Source of the DNA: Clostridium sp. AM33-3
GTDB lineage: Bacteria > Bacillota > Clostridia > Lachnospirales > Lachnospiraceae
Length of the DNA stretch: 64,000 nt
NCBI RefSeq assembly: GCF_003480315.1
Contig: NZ_QUIV01000002.1
Location: forward strand, 62,324 to 126,323
Reading direction: 5' to 3'
How positions within the stretch are numbered: the first letter of the stretch is position 1; each line of letters opens with the position of its first letter. The notes under the pieces were generated by a model. It did not search any database and was not told the origin of the DNA. It saw only the letters and a list, made by a program, of their open reading frames with translations. Position numbers and translations under genes: made by a program. This document shows positions 31,889 to 40,091 of this stretch, in pieces.

Positions 31889-33163
31889 ATGAAATTGAGA
31901 AAACATGTAAATTCTGAAATGGACAAGAAGAGAGTATCATCTGAAGCGGGAGGATCACAGAAAAAAAGTCGGCTGTCGGCTGCAGCATGCGTGGGAGTAA
32001 GTCTGATCCTGTGGGGATATCTGAGGTGGTTTGGGCCGGGGCAGGACATGCAGCTGGCAGGTGGCCTGGTGGAGCGGGAGGGTTACGGAGGAACACAGAA
32101 GGAGCAGGAGCTGATTGTGAGCGGTCTTGGAGAAGAAGAGCAGACCGTAACCGTAAAAATAAGCCCGCGAGTGTATACAAAAGAAGAGGCGGACGATGTC
32201 TTTTATGGAGCTATGGAACAGCTTGGGGAACAGATACTGGGAGAGAATGAAAGTCTCGACGCAGTGACAGAAAATCTGGTACTCCCTTCCTATCTGAGAG
32301 AAAGCGGTGTGCAGATCCGCTGGCATTCTTCGGAGCCGGAACTATTATCTTCCTCAGGTATAATTGAAGGCGAGGTGCTGAAACGTCAGGAGGTTTTGCT
32401 GCAGGCAGAGCTTCGTACCGGTGATTTTCAGGCGGATTTTGAAATACCGGTCACATTGCTGCCTAAATCCCGGAGCCAGGAAGAACGGTTGCTGCGGACA
32501 TTTTCTGAAGAGCTTGTCCGGCTGGATGAACAGCAGAAAAACGAAGCATACCTGAAACTCCCTGTGGAATATCAGGGAAAAACGCTTTCTTACCGGCCGG
32601 CGGAAAAACAAAATTATGGAGTGATTCCGTTTCTGGGAATCCTGATGGCCGCGCTTTTCGTTCTGCGCGAAGATTCAGAGCGGAAGGAACGGGAGAAAAA
32701 GCGGGAACAGCTGCTGCTTCTGGATTATGCAGAGATGGTTTCCAAGCTGCAGGTGCTTGTAGGTGCCGGCATGACGGTGCGCAATGCATGGGGCCGTATG
32801 GTACATGATTATGAGAACACAGATTTCAGAAAGGAACGTCCGGTCTATGAAGAAATGCGGCAGACCTATTACCAGATGGAAAACGGAACATCAGAGGGTG
32901 CGGCATACCGGGAATTTGGCCGAAGATGCCGTCTGCAGCCTTATTTAAAGCTGAGCAGTATTCTGGAACAAAACCGGAAAACAGGAACGAAAAACCTGCG
33001 GGAGCTTTTGCGTACAGAGGTGGAGGATGCTTTTGAAATGCGGAAAAATCTTGCCAGGAGAATGGGGGAGGAAGCCGGGACGAAGCTTCTGCTGCCGCTG
33101 TTTCTGCTTTTATTGATCGTCATGATCTTTATTATGGTTCCGGCTATGATGACAATGGGGTAA
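31889..33163 (+). CDS. TadC-like platform protein with N-terminal extracytoplasmic domain
   Basis: This 424-residue protein has its C-terminal 150 residues as a T2SSF domain (EMVSKLQVLVGAGMTVRNAW ... LLLPLFLLLLIVMIFIMVPAMM), as in TadC. Unlike a plain TadC it begins with a basic tail, a transmembrane helix near 30-48 and an extracytoplasmic region of about 210 residues. A second helix (YGVIPFLGILMAALFVL) then returns to the cytoplasm. The ATG at 31889 follows GAGGTGTGAG, two nt after the tadB stop. Confidence 0.82.
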   Translation: MKLRKHVNSEMDKKRVSSEAGGSQKKSRLSAAACVGVSLILWGYLRWFGPGQDMQLAGGLVEREGYGGTQKEQELIVSGLGEEEQTVTVKISPRVYTKEEADDVFYGAMEQLGEQILGENESLDAVTENLVLPSYLRESGVQIRWHSSEPELLSSSGIIEGEVLKRQEVLLQAELRTGDFQADFEIPVTLLPKSRSQEERLLRTFSEELVRLDEQQKNEAYLKLPVEYQGKTLSYRPAEKQNYGVIPFLGILMAALFVLREDSERKEREKKREQLLLLDYAEMVSKLQVLVGAGMTVRNAWGRMVHDYENTDFRKERPVYEEMRQTYYQMENGTSEGAAYREFGRRCRLQPYLKLSSILEQNRKTGTKNLRELLRTEVEDAFEMRKNLARRMGEEAGTKLLLPLFLLLLIVMIFIMVPAMMTMG

Positions 33164-33231
33164 GTACAAAACAGATGCAGAAACAATGAGATTGCCGGCA
33201 AATGACGGCGAAAGACAAGGGAGGAAAGTAT

Positions 33232-33462
33232 ATGGAACAGATGAAAAACCGGAAAGAACATGAAGCAACAGAGAAATTTGCCAATGGTCTTGCTGATGAG
33301 TTTAGGGCCTTCTGGGCAGACGAGGATGGAGTCGGTGTGATCGAGGTGGTCCTGATCCTGGTTGTGCTCATTGGTCTTGTGATTATTTTCAAGACCCAGA
33401 TCCGGAAATTGCTGGAGACCATTTTCAAACAGATTGAAACTCAGTCAAAAGAAGTGTATTAG
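33232..33462 (+). CDS. Flp-type pilin (Flp1-like)
   Basis: This 76-residue major pilin candidate has a charged leader of about 38 residues. The prepilin cleavage and assembly motif G-VGVIE follows (cleavage after Gly, Glu at +5), then a hydrophobic helix VVLILVVLIGLVIIF and a short polar tail. It is the likely substrate of the two A24 peptidases. AGGGAGGAAAG stands before the ATG. The leader is long for Flp pilins. Confidence 0.85.
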   Translation: MEQMKNRKEHEATEKFANGLADEFRAFWADEDGVGVIEVVLILVVLIGLVIIFKTQIRKLLETIFKQIETQSKEVY

Positions 33463-33465
33463 CGT

Positions 33466-35409
33466 ATGACCGGGAAGCGGGAGCTGGGCGGGCAGGTTAC
33501 CGTGTTTGTCAGCATGATCATGATGATCCTCTTTGCGTTTCTGTGCGTGCTCCTGGAATCAGCGCGCACAGCCGGCGCAAGATGGTATCTGCAGATGGCG
33601 GCATCTTCTGCAATGGATTCGGTATTCAGCCAGTATCACAGAGGGCTTTGGGATAACTACTGTCTGCTGTTTGCGGAATACGAGAGCGGGGAGGAAATCG
33701 AAGCAGATTTTGCCGGTTTTCTGACTCCTTATCTGGAAACGGATAACTGGTATCCCATGGCATTGCAAGAGACGCAGGCCGAGGAGATTGTGCGGGTTAC
33801 GGACGGACATGGAAAATATCTGGAAAAAGAGATTCTGGATTATATGAAGTACGGCATCTGGAATCCGGATTTCAGGGGAGATGAAGCAGAGCAGCTATGG
33901 GACCAGGACCAGGAGGCGGAAGCTGTGACCGAGATGGCAGAGACTTATCGGAAGCGGACTAAGGACATGTGGAAGCTGGAAAAGATCCTGGAATCCATCA
34001 GTGAAAATCTGGAGAGTGAGCGAATCAGCCAGAATGAGGGCTTAAGAGCACTTTCTTCTTATGATGGAGACGGATTCCGGCATGAAGCAAACCAGATGAT
34101 CCGGGAGTTAAAAAAGATGCCGGGACTGGTGAAAAAATATGAAAAAGAAGCAGATAAGCTGGCAGAAACGCTTGCAGCTGACCGGCAGAACCAGGAGGAA
34201 CGGGAGGATCGGCTGAGCGCGGAAACGGCAGATGCCCTGGATGAGGAAATCAGTGAGTATGAAGCATATGTCGCGGAGGATGGCAAGCGCCGTCAGGAGG
34301 TGCGCGATCTTGATCCATGGTCGGCAGAAACGATCCGGAGACTGGAGAATCTGATTGAAGAGTCTTATGAGGTGGAACGCGAGATCGAGGAGTGGGAGGA
34401 CGATGATGACGATGAGGATAGTGACAGTGAACCGGATTATGAAAGCCTGTGGAGGCCGGTGCGAAATGGTTTGCAGAGTATCAAAATCCCTGCGCTGTCA
34501 TTTGCGCATGGAGTCAAGGATAAAGAAACCGAAAATTTGTTAAAACAGGTAGAGCAGCTTTATCAGGAAGGACTACTGGAACTTCTGGTGCCGGAAGGGC
34601 AGACAGTCTCGAAAAAAACTGTTGAGACTTCGCTGCTGCCATCTGAGGCAGAAAGCTACGATGAAGAAAGCGGAAGCGGCAGCATGGCGGAACACATCCT
34701 GGTGAATGAATACTGTGGAAAATTTTTCAGACAGTTTTGTACAGAAGAAACCGCATCCGGACATGCACTTGATTATGAGCTGGAGTATCTGATCTGTGGA
34801 AACCCAAATGATTCGGACAATCTGAGTGGTGTGGTGCACCGGCTTCTGGCTGTGAGGGCTGGTCTGAACCTGATTCATATTCTTCGGGATAAAGGAATGA
34901 GGAAACAGGCAAGAACGCTGGCAACTGTGATTACGGGAGCAGCAGCCATAACTCCGCTGGTTCTGGTAACAACCTTTTTTGTCATGTCGGTATGGTCTCT
35001 TGGGGAAGCACTGATGGATGTGAAGGGACTGCTGGCAGGGAAAAAAGTGAAACTGGTCAAGAAAAAGGATGACTGGACGCTTACGATAGAAAACCTCATA
35101 AGCATGGCAAAAAACAGAAACCTGGATGCGGGCGGCGGTGACAGCGGTCTTTCATATCTTTCCTGGCTGAAAATCCTGCTGTTCGTAACACCGATGGTCC
35201 GTCAGGATTACCGGATCATGGATGTGATCGAGTTGAATCTGGCACAGGGGAAAAGCGGCTTTTGCATGCGCAATGCGGTATATCAGGTTCAGATGTCGGG
35301 GAATGTCTGTGGGAAGCATCTTTTTTTCTCTCCGGCTTTTGTGGGAAACCTGACCGGAAATCGTGATTACAGTATGATGATGACAGTAAAGGCCGAACGC
35401 CGGTACTGA
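33466..35409 (+). CDS. TadG-like / DUF5702 pilus-locus membrane protein
   Basis: This 647-residue protein starts with GGQVTVFVSMIMMILFAFLCVLLESARTAGAR, an N-terminal TadE/TadG-like helix. A large extracytoplasmic region of charged, partly coiled-coil sequence follows, including an acidic run near residue 310. Another hydrophobic segment (ITPLVLVTTFFVMSVWSLGEAL) comes near 490. A C-terminal portion ends with pseudopilin-like sequence. It matches the DUF5702 family found in clostridial Tad loci, whose role is unknown. Its ATG lies 3 nt after the flp stop with only a weak ribosome binding site, so translation may be coupled. Confidence 0.72.
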   Translation: MTGKRELGGQVTVFVSMIMMILFAFLCVLLESARTAGARWYLQMAASSAMDSVFSQYHRGLWDNYCLLFAEYESGEEIEADFAGFLTPYLETDNWYPMALQETQAEEIVRVTDGHGKYLEKEILDYMKYGIWNPDFRGDEAEQLWDQDQEAEAVTEMAETYRKRTKDMWKLEKILESISENLESERISQNEGLRALSSYDGDGFRHEANQMIRELKKMPGLVKKYEKEADKLAETLAADRQNQEEREDRLSAETADALDEEISEYEAYVAEDGKRRQEVRDLDPWSAETIRRLENLIEESYEVEREIEEWEDDDDDEDSDSEPDYESLWRPVRNGLQSIKIPALSFAHGVKDKETENLLKQVEQLYQEGLLELLVPEGQTVSKKTVETSLLPSEAESYDEESGSGSMAEHILVNEYCGKFFRQFCTEETASGHALDYELEYLICGNPNDSDNLSGVVHRLLAVRAGLNLIHILRDKGMRKQARTLATVITGAAAITPLVLVTTFFVMSVWSLGEALMDVKGLLAGKKVKLVKKKDDWTLTIENLISMAKNRNLDAGGGDSGLSYLSWLKILLFVTPMVRQDYRIMDVIELNLAQGKSGFCMRNAVYQVQMSGNVCGKHLFFSPAFVGNLTGNRDYSMMMTVKAERRY

Positions 35410-35456
35410 TAGAAATTTGCTGTGATAAATTCTTTTGGGAAGGGAGGTGAAAAGGA

Positions 35457-36455
35457 ATGCTTTGCTGGAAGAAACACAGCAGTGAGGAGCAGACAGAGCA
35501 AAATAATAAAACAAATGTACCTCTCCAAGTACGAAGCCCCTTTTATGTAAGAAAACGAAGTATGCTCCGTAAGGCAGAATGTGGTCCGGTCAGCAGAGCA
35601 TTCCCTTTCATCTCCCGGAAACAGAGAAAATCTGAAAATCAGAGGAAAATGAAGGCTTCCATGACACTGGAAGCGGCGTTTACCCTGTCGCTTCTGATTT
35701 TTGCGTCCGTCAGCCTGATGCTTCCTGCAAAAATCATGATAACTGAGCGGAAAATGCAGGCGGGACTGGAGAGCGCCGGAGAAGAACTCAGTCAGTTTGC
35801 CTATCTTCTGGATAGCCTGAACGAAGAAAAACAGGAAAATAGTTCAGGTGCCGGAGAATCAGATAAGACCTTCTGTCTCAATGCGGAGCAGGCAGCAGCT
35901 CCGCTTTATGCCCGTGCAAAAGTGATGTCTTACTGCGATACAGAACGGATATCACATATCAGTATGCGGAAATCTTCAGTGCGGAAGGAGGATGAGATTC
36001 TGGATCTGGTGATGGACTATGAGATATCCATGCCATTTCCGGTGTTGGGCCTTTCCTCCCTGCACCGTACGATACGCTGCAGGCGCAGATGCTGGACCGG
36101 GCGTGAGGGCCGATATGGGGAGCGTGATTCGGACGGCGGAGAAGATGAGCAGATTGTCTATATCGGAAAGAACAGTACGCGGTATCACCCGGACCGGAAC
36201 TGCCATTATCTTTCAAATCGTCTGACAGCTGTGTCGTGGGAGCATATGGCAGAGAAGCGTAATATAAATGGAGGAAAATATTATCCGTGCGTTTCCTGTG
36301 GGAAGGAGGCCGCAAAGGGCAGTACGGTTTATATCATGTCGAGCGGCAGCCGTTATCACAGCAGACAGGACTGTAAGTCGATCACGGCGTATGTGCGGGC
36401 GGTAAGACGAAAGGATGTAAAGCATCTGGGTGCGTGTTCATACTGCGGTGGGTGA
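35457..36455 (+). CDS. TadE-like pseudopilin fused to two Cys/His repeats
   Basis: This 332-residue protein has a basic cytoplasmic leader of about 65 residues. A TadE-like helix (MTLEAAFTLSLLIFASVSLML) and an extracytoplasmic pseudopilin part follow. The C-terminal region holds two repeats of a YH(x)4C...C(V/S)xCG pattern: RYHPDRNCHYL ... PCVSCGK and RYHSRQDCKSI ... ACSYCGG. The repeats resemble small metal-binding modules seen at the ends of other secreted proteins. AGGGAGGTGA precedes the ATG. Confidence 0.75.
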   Translation: MLCWKKHSSEEQTEQNNKTNVPLQVRSPFYVRKRSMLRKAECGPVSRAFPFISRKQRKSENQRKMKASMTLEAAFTLSLLIFASVSLMLPAKIMITERKMQAGLESAGEELSQFAYLLDSLNEEKQENSSGAGESDKTFCLNAEQAAAPLYARAKVMSYCDTERISHISMRKSSVRKEDEILDLVMDYEISMPFPVLGLSSLHRTIRCRRRCWTGREGRYGERDSDGGEDEQIVYIGKNSTRYHPDRNCHYLSNRLTAVSWEHMAEKRNINGGKYYPCVSCGKEAAKGSTVYIMSSGSRYHSRQDCKSITAYVRAVRRKDVKHLGACSYCGG

Positions 36456-36517
36456 ACAAAACGAGGAGCACGTTGGCCTGGAATGCGAAATACAGGAAAG
36501 AGGGTATGTGATCTGAT

Positions 36518-37096
36518 ATGGGAATTTTAAATTTTGCAGTGCAGGCAGTGCGGCTTGGTATATTTATGCTTTTTCTGCTTATGGCAGCCTGGCAGGATTT
36601 CAAAACAAAAGAGATACATGTGAGACTTTTTTTGATATTTGGCGCGGCAGGTCTGGGCTTTTGCTGTTTATCGGGAGTGGAAACGGCAGCAGATGTACTG
36701 GCATCGGCGCAGAGCCAAAGGCTGCTGCCGGAGCTCTGGGAGAATGTATTTCAATCGTTTCTGTTAGGGCAGCTGCCAGGGCTGGCGCTGTTTCTTTTTT
36801 TCAAATACGGAGAAGAAATTGGTAAAGGAGACTGCTGGTTTTTTCTGATATGTGGCTGGTATTTGGGATTATGGGATACGATCTTTGTTCTTGGAGGAGC
36901 AGTGCTGATATGCGGACTTGCCGGACTTGGATATTATGTGAGCGGATGCATACAGGGAAGCCAGACGGGCCGGATGCGGAGAAAGATGCAGTGGCCGTTT
37001 TTGCCGTTTGCAGCAGTACCGGGGATATGGATTGCGGCTGTCCGCCTCAGAGATATCATCCGGATGACAGCAATGCTACGCCGTTTTTGCCTATGA
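36518..37096 (+). CDS. A24 prepilin peptidase, second copy
   Basis: This 192-residue polytopic protein carries both type IV leader peptidase aspartates: AAWQDFKTKEIHVRL and the GxGD motif GKGDCWFF. The spacing between them is larger than in the first copy. The first copy and this one share little visible sequence outside the motifs, so they may serve different prepilins. The ribosome binding site is weak (AGAGGG, 13 nt). Its TGA overlaps the ATG of the next gene. Confidence 0.78.
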   Translation: MGILNFAVQAVRLGIFMLFLLMAAWQDFKTKEIHVRLFLIFGAAGLGFCCLSGVETAADVLASAQSQRLLPELWENVFQSFLLGQLPGLALFLFFKYGEEIGKGDCWFFLICGWYLGLWDTIFVLGGAVLICGLAGLGYYVSGCIQGSQTGRMRRKMQWPFLPFAAVPGIWIAAVRLRDIIRMTAMLRRFCL

Positions 37097-37422
37097 ACGT
37101 ATTTTTGCATACATTTACTGCCGGAAGAGAAAAAAGCCTGTGTGCCAGCATTACTGTAGAGGCAGCGGGAGTCATGGCAGTTGTACTGTTTACGATCATG
37201 GTGCTGATGGGACAGGCTATGAGCTGGAGTGCCCGGGCAGGCGGGATGTTTGCTCTGCATGAGACGGTAGAGCGGGAGCGACACCAGATTGAACATGCAG
37301 AGGAAAGAAGGATAAAACGGCAGGCAGAAGGAAACGAATGGAATCTGGAAATTTCAGCACCTGTATTCCGTCCGGAAACAGCATTGAGAATGTGGGGGTT
37401 GGTGGAGGATATAACAGAATGA
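37093..37422 (+). CDS. Small TadE-like pseudopilin
   Basis: This 109-residue protein has a short leader and the pseudopilin-like helix ASITVEAAGVMAVVLFTIMVLM, with Glu at the expected +5-type position. A charged tail follows. The ATG overlaps the upstream stop (ATGA), and its own stop overlaps the next start, so three genes are chained. Probably a minor pilin. Confidence 0.7.
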   Translation: MNVFLHTFTAGREKSLCASITVEAAGVMAVVLFTIMVLMGQAMSWSARAGGMFALHETVERERHQIEHAEERRIKRQAEGNEWNLEISAPVFRPETALRMWGLVEDITE

Positions 37423-38741
37423 ATATCAGTTATCAGAGAGAAATGAAACGAAATTATCTGATCGTGGAGACAGAAAAACGGGATGAGATTCCATTTGAGC
37501 AGAATATGCTGGAACAGAACCAGATTGATGGAGTTCTTCATTTTCAGGTGCGGAAAAAAGATACGGATATCCGCTTTTTTTATGAGATCACATCAAAACA
37601 GCCGCTTTTCCGTCTTTTGGAAGGACAGTCGGTACAGGCCGGGCAGATCCGGACGCTGGTGAGGGGAATTGCGTATGCGCTGGAGCATATGGAGCAGTAT
37701 CTGCTGAGTGAAAACTGTGTACTGCTTACTCCGGAGTATTTATATGTCGAGCCGGAAAGCCTGAAAGTCTGGTTGTGTCTGGTCCCGGGGCTGGAGCGTG
37801 ATTTCCCGGAGGATTACAGCCGCCTGCTCGAGTATCTGCTGGGCAAGGTGGATCACAAGGATAAAGAATCGGTTGTGCTGGCTTATGGACTATATCAGGA
37901 AACCAGAAAAGAAAATTATGGAATGGAAGATATTCTCCGGCTTGCGCAGCAGAAACTGGATATTAACTACACGGACTGTGAAAGGGATGCAGAGCCGCTT
38001 CAGGATTTTGAAATACGTCAGGGCGAGGCGGACCGGAGAAATACCGGAATGGCTGAAAACAGGAAGAAGCCAGAACAGCGGCAGACCGGCCGGGATATCC
38101 ATGCAGACCGTGCAGAGACAGAATGGAAACCGGGAATGGTGCGTGCGAGGCAGATCCAGACAGATACCGTGAAGGAATCCTTTGGGCTGTTTGGCAGATG
38201 GAAGCAGCGCAGGAAAGCACGCAAAGAGGAAAAACAGCGCGAACAGGAGCGGGAAATGCAGATGCCGTGGGATCTGATGTTTGTGGGTGAGACACAGTCA
38301 GGATATGGAGCGTCTGCCGGGCATCTGGATGAAGACGACAGAACCGGTGGAATGACACCGTTTTCAGGCGGCAGCACATCATCGGTGCCATTTTTGCAGC
38401 AGGGCAGCGGTACTGTACTTTTAAATCCGGGAAAGGATGAAAGTGAAATCGGGCTTCGGCTTCTCCGGGCACTGGATGTCGGCGAACCGGACATCAGGAT
38501 AGCATATTATCCGTTTATCATCGGCAAACAGGAAAATTTGGTAGATCATGTGCTGAATCGTGAAACCGTCAGCCGCCTGCATCTTCGTATTGACCAGAAA
38601 GACGGGCATTATTATGTTCAGGATCTGAATTCTACAAACGGAACCATGGTGGATGGCCGTATGCTGGAAAATAACGAGACGATCGAAATCCGGGAAGGAA
38701 CAGATCTGAGCATAGCAGGAATCAGGTATCAGTTCCGGTAG
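37419..38741 (+). CDS. DUF6382-FHA domain protein of the Tad locus
   Basis: This 440-residue cytoplasmic protein has an N-terminal DUF6382-like domain (about 1-170), a basic charged linker, and a C-terminal FHA domain (about 360-440) with VSRLHLRI and LNSTNGT. The usual FHA Arg of the GR motif is Lys here (IIGKQE). FHA domains bind phosphothreonine, but no Ser/Thr kinase gene is in the window. GGTGGAGG lies about 10 nt before the ATG. It is the last gene of the Tad operon. Confidence 0.78.
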   Translation: MNISYQREMKRNYLIVETEKRDEIPFEQNMLEQNQIDGVLHFQVRKKDTDIRFFYEITSKQPLFRLLEGQSVQAGQIRTLVRGIAYALEHMEQYLLSENCVLLTPEYLYVEPESLKVWLCLVPGLERDFPEDYSRLLEYLLGKVDHKDKESVVLAYGLYQETRKENYGMEDILRLAQQKLDINYTDCERDAEPLQDFEIRQGEADRRNTGMAENRKKPEQRQTGRDIHADRAETEWKPGMVRARQIQTDTVKESFGLFGRWKQRRKARKEEKQREQEREMQMPWDLMFVGETQSGYGASAGHLDEDDRTGGMTPFSGGSTSSVPFLQQGSGTVLLNPGKDESEIGLRLLRALDVGEPDIRIAYYPFIIGKQENLVDHVLNRETVSRLHLRIDQKDGHYYVQDLNSTNGTMVDGRMLENNETIEIREGTDLSIAGIRYQFR

Positions 38742-38747
38742 CCGGGC

Positions 38748-38771
38748 TGTACAATCAATCGATTTTGTACA
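38748..38771 (+). other. Stem-loop after the Tad operon
   Basis: TGTACAA (38748-38754) and TTGTACA (38765-38771) are exact complements around a 10-nt loop. The T-rich run that follows is delayed (TGGATTTTT), so it is only a weak terminator candidate. Confidence 0.4.
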
Positions 38772-38848
38772 TGGATTTTTCAGGGAAGATACGGTAAGAT
38801 AATGGATGAGATACGTTATGAAAATGTTATATAAAGAACGGAGTTTAC

Positions 38849-39496
38849 ATGGACCAGTATCAGAATCCTTATTATATGGTGCCGCAGCGCCGCCCCCGTG
38901 CCTGGATGAACGGCACCCTGATCGTCTTAAATATCCTTTACTTTTTGTATCTGGAGCTGACAGGTTCCACGGAAGACGCGTACTTTATGCTGGATCACGG
39001 CGCTATGTACGGGCCGTTTATTCTGGAGAATCATGAGTATTACCGGCTGCTGACCTCCATTTTTATGCACTTTGGCATCGATCATATTGTGAATAACATG
39101 CTGGTTTTGTTTGTGCTTGGGGATAATTTGGAACGGGCGCTGGGAAAAGTGAAGTATCTGATTTTTTACCTGAGCTGCGGCGTTTTGGCCAATGTGGTTT
39201 CCCTGCTGTTTGAGATGCCGGTGGGTGACTGGTCAGTGGGAGCCGGAGCTTCCGGTGCGATTTTCGGTGTGGTCGGCGGGCTGATCTATGTGGTAGCTGT
39301 AAATAAGGGACGCCTGGAGGATCTGAGCACAAGACAGCTGGTGGTAATGGCAGTGTTTTCCCTGTATCTTGGTTTTACCAGTACCGGAGTAGATAACACC
39401 GCACATGTAGCCGGTCTGGTGATCGGAATGATCCTGGCAGCCATCCTGTACCGCAAACCAAAGCGTACTTGCAGAGCGGACATTTGGGAGTTATAA
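38849..39496 (+). CDS. Rhomboid-family intramembrane serine protease
   Basis: This 215-residue protein has about six membrane helices. The catalytic serine is Ser135 in GAGASGAIFG and the histidine is His186 in NTAHVAGL. The structural HFGIDHIVNNM motif lies near residues 74-84. It cleaves transmembrane segments of unknown substrates. Its position just after the Tad operon may be chance. ACGGAG precedes the ATG. Confidence 0.93.
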   Translation: MDQYQNPYYMVPQRRPRAWMNGTLIVLNILYFLYLELTGSTEDAYFMLDHGAMYGPFILENHEYYRLLTSIFMHFGIDHIVNNMLVLFVLGDNLERALGKVKYLIFYLSCGVLANVVSLLFEMPVGDWSVGAGASGAIFGVVGGLIYVVAVNKGRLEDLSTRQLVVMAVFSLYLGFTSTGVDNTAHVAGLVIGMILAAILYRKPKRTCRADIWEL

Positions 39497-39513
39497 TGTG
39501 CGATAAGCAAGGA

Positions 39514-39548
39514 GCAGTGCTTTTCATTTGTTTTTGAACTGGCACTGC
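39514..39548 (+). other. Stem-loop between rhomboid and HIT genes
   Basis: GCAGTGC (39514-39520) and GCACTGC (39542-39548) are exact complements around a 21-nt T-rich loop. No U-tract follows. It may be a weak terminator or an mRNA stability hairpin. Confidence 0.35.
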
Positions 39549-39573
39549 AAGAAACCGAATGGAGGAAACGACA

Positions 39574-39990
39574 ATGAGAGACGACAACTGTATTTTCTGC
39601 AAGATCGCAAACGGCGAGATTCCATCTGCAACCGTATATGAGAATGATGATTTTCGCGCGATCCTGGATTTGGGACCGGCATCAAACGGCCATACCCTGA
39701 TCCTGCCAAAGAATCATTATAAAGACCTGTGTGAGGCAGATGAGACGGTCATGGCAAAGATTTTGCCGCTGGCTGCAAAGCTGGGGAAATCCATGAAAAG
39801 CCAGCTTGGCGCAAGCGGCTTCAATGTAGTTCAGAACAACGGAACCAGTGCAGGGCAGACGGTATTTCACCTGCATGTGCATGTGATCCCGCGTTATGAG
39901 GGCGGACCGGATATGGTAAACTGGGTACCGGGCAAGCCGGAACAGGATGAACTGGCACAGACAGCAGACGCTCTGAAGGCAGGGCTGTAG
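39574..39990 (+). CDS. HIT-family nucleotide-binding protein
   Basis: This 138-residue protein has the histidine triad HLHVHVIP (His99, 101, 103). The N-terminal CIFCKIANGEIPS, including CxxC, is typical of Hint-type HIT hydrolases acting on AMP-lysine or AMP-amidates. GGAGGAAACGACA stands before the ATG. Confidence 0.95.
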   Translation: MRDDNCIFCKIANGEIPSATVYENDDFRAILDLGPASNGHTLILPKNHYKDLCEADETVMAKILPLAAKLGKSMKSQLGASGFNVVQNNGTSAGQTVFHLHVHVIPRYEGGPDMVNWVPGKPEQDELAQTADALKAGL

Positions 39991-39999
39991 AGAAAACAT

Positions 40000-40026
40000 G
40001 TGACTGTGAGGATACTAAACAGTTAC
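40000..40026 (+). repeat. 27-nt palindromic element, copy 3
   Basis: The arms GTGACTGT and ACAGTTAC match copy 2 exactly. The 11-nt centre reads GAGGATACTAA. It lies 10 nt after the HIT gene stop and just before a bidirectional terminator. Confidence 0.7.
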
Positions 40027-40040
40027 GAAAACATAACATA

Positions 40041-40084
40041 AAACGGGCGGTGAAAAATGGAAACCATTTTCACCGCCCGTTTTT
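40041..40084. terminator. Bidirectional terminator between HIT gene and murG
   Basis: AAACGGGCGGTGAAAA pairs with TTTTCACCGCCCGTTT around a 10-nt loop, with A and T runs outside the stem on both strands. Confidence 0.9.
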
Positions 40085-40091
40085 GTCAGAG

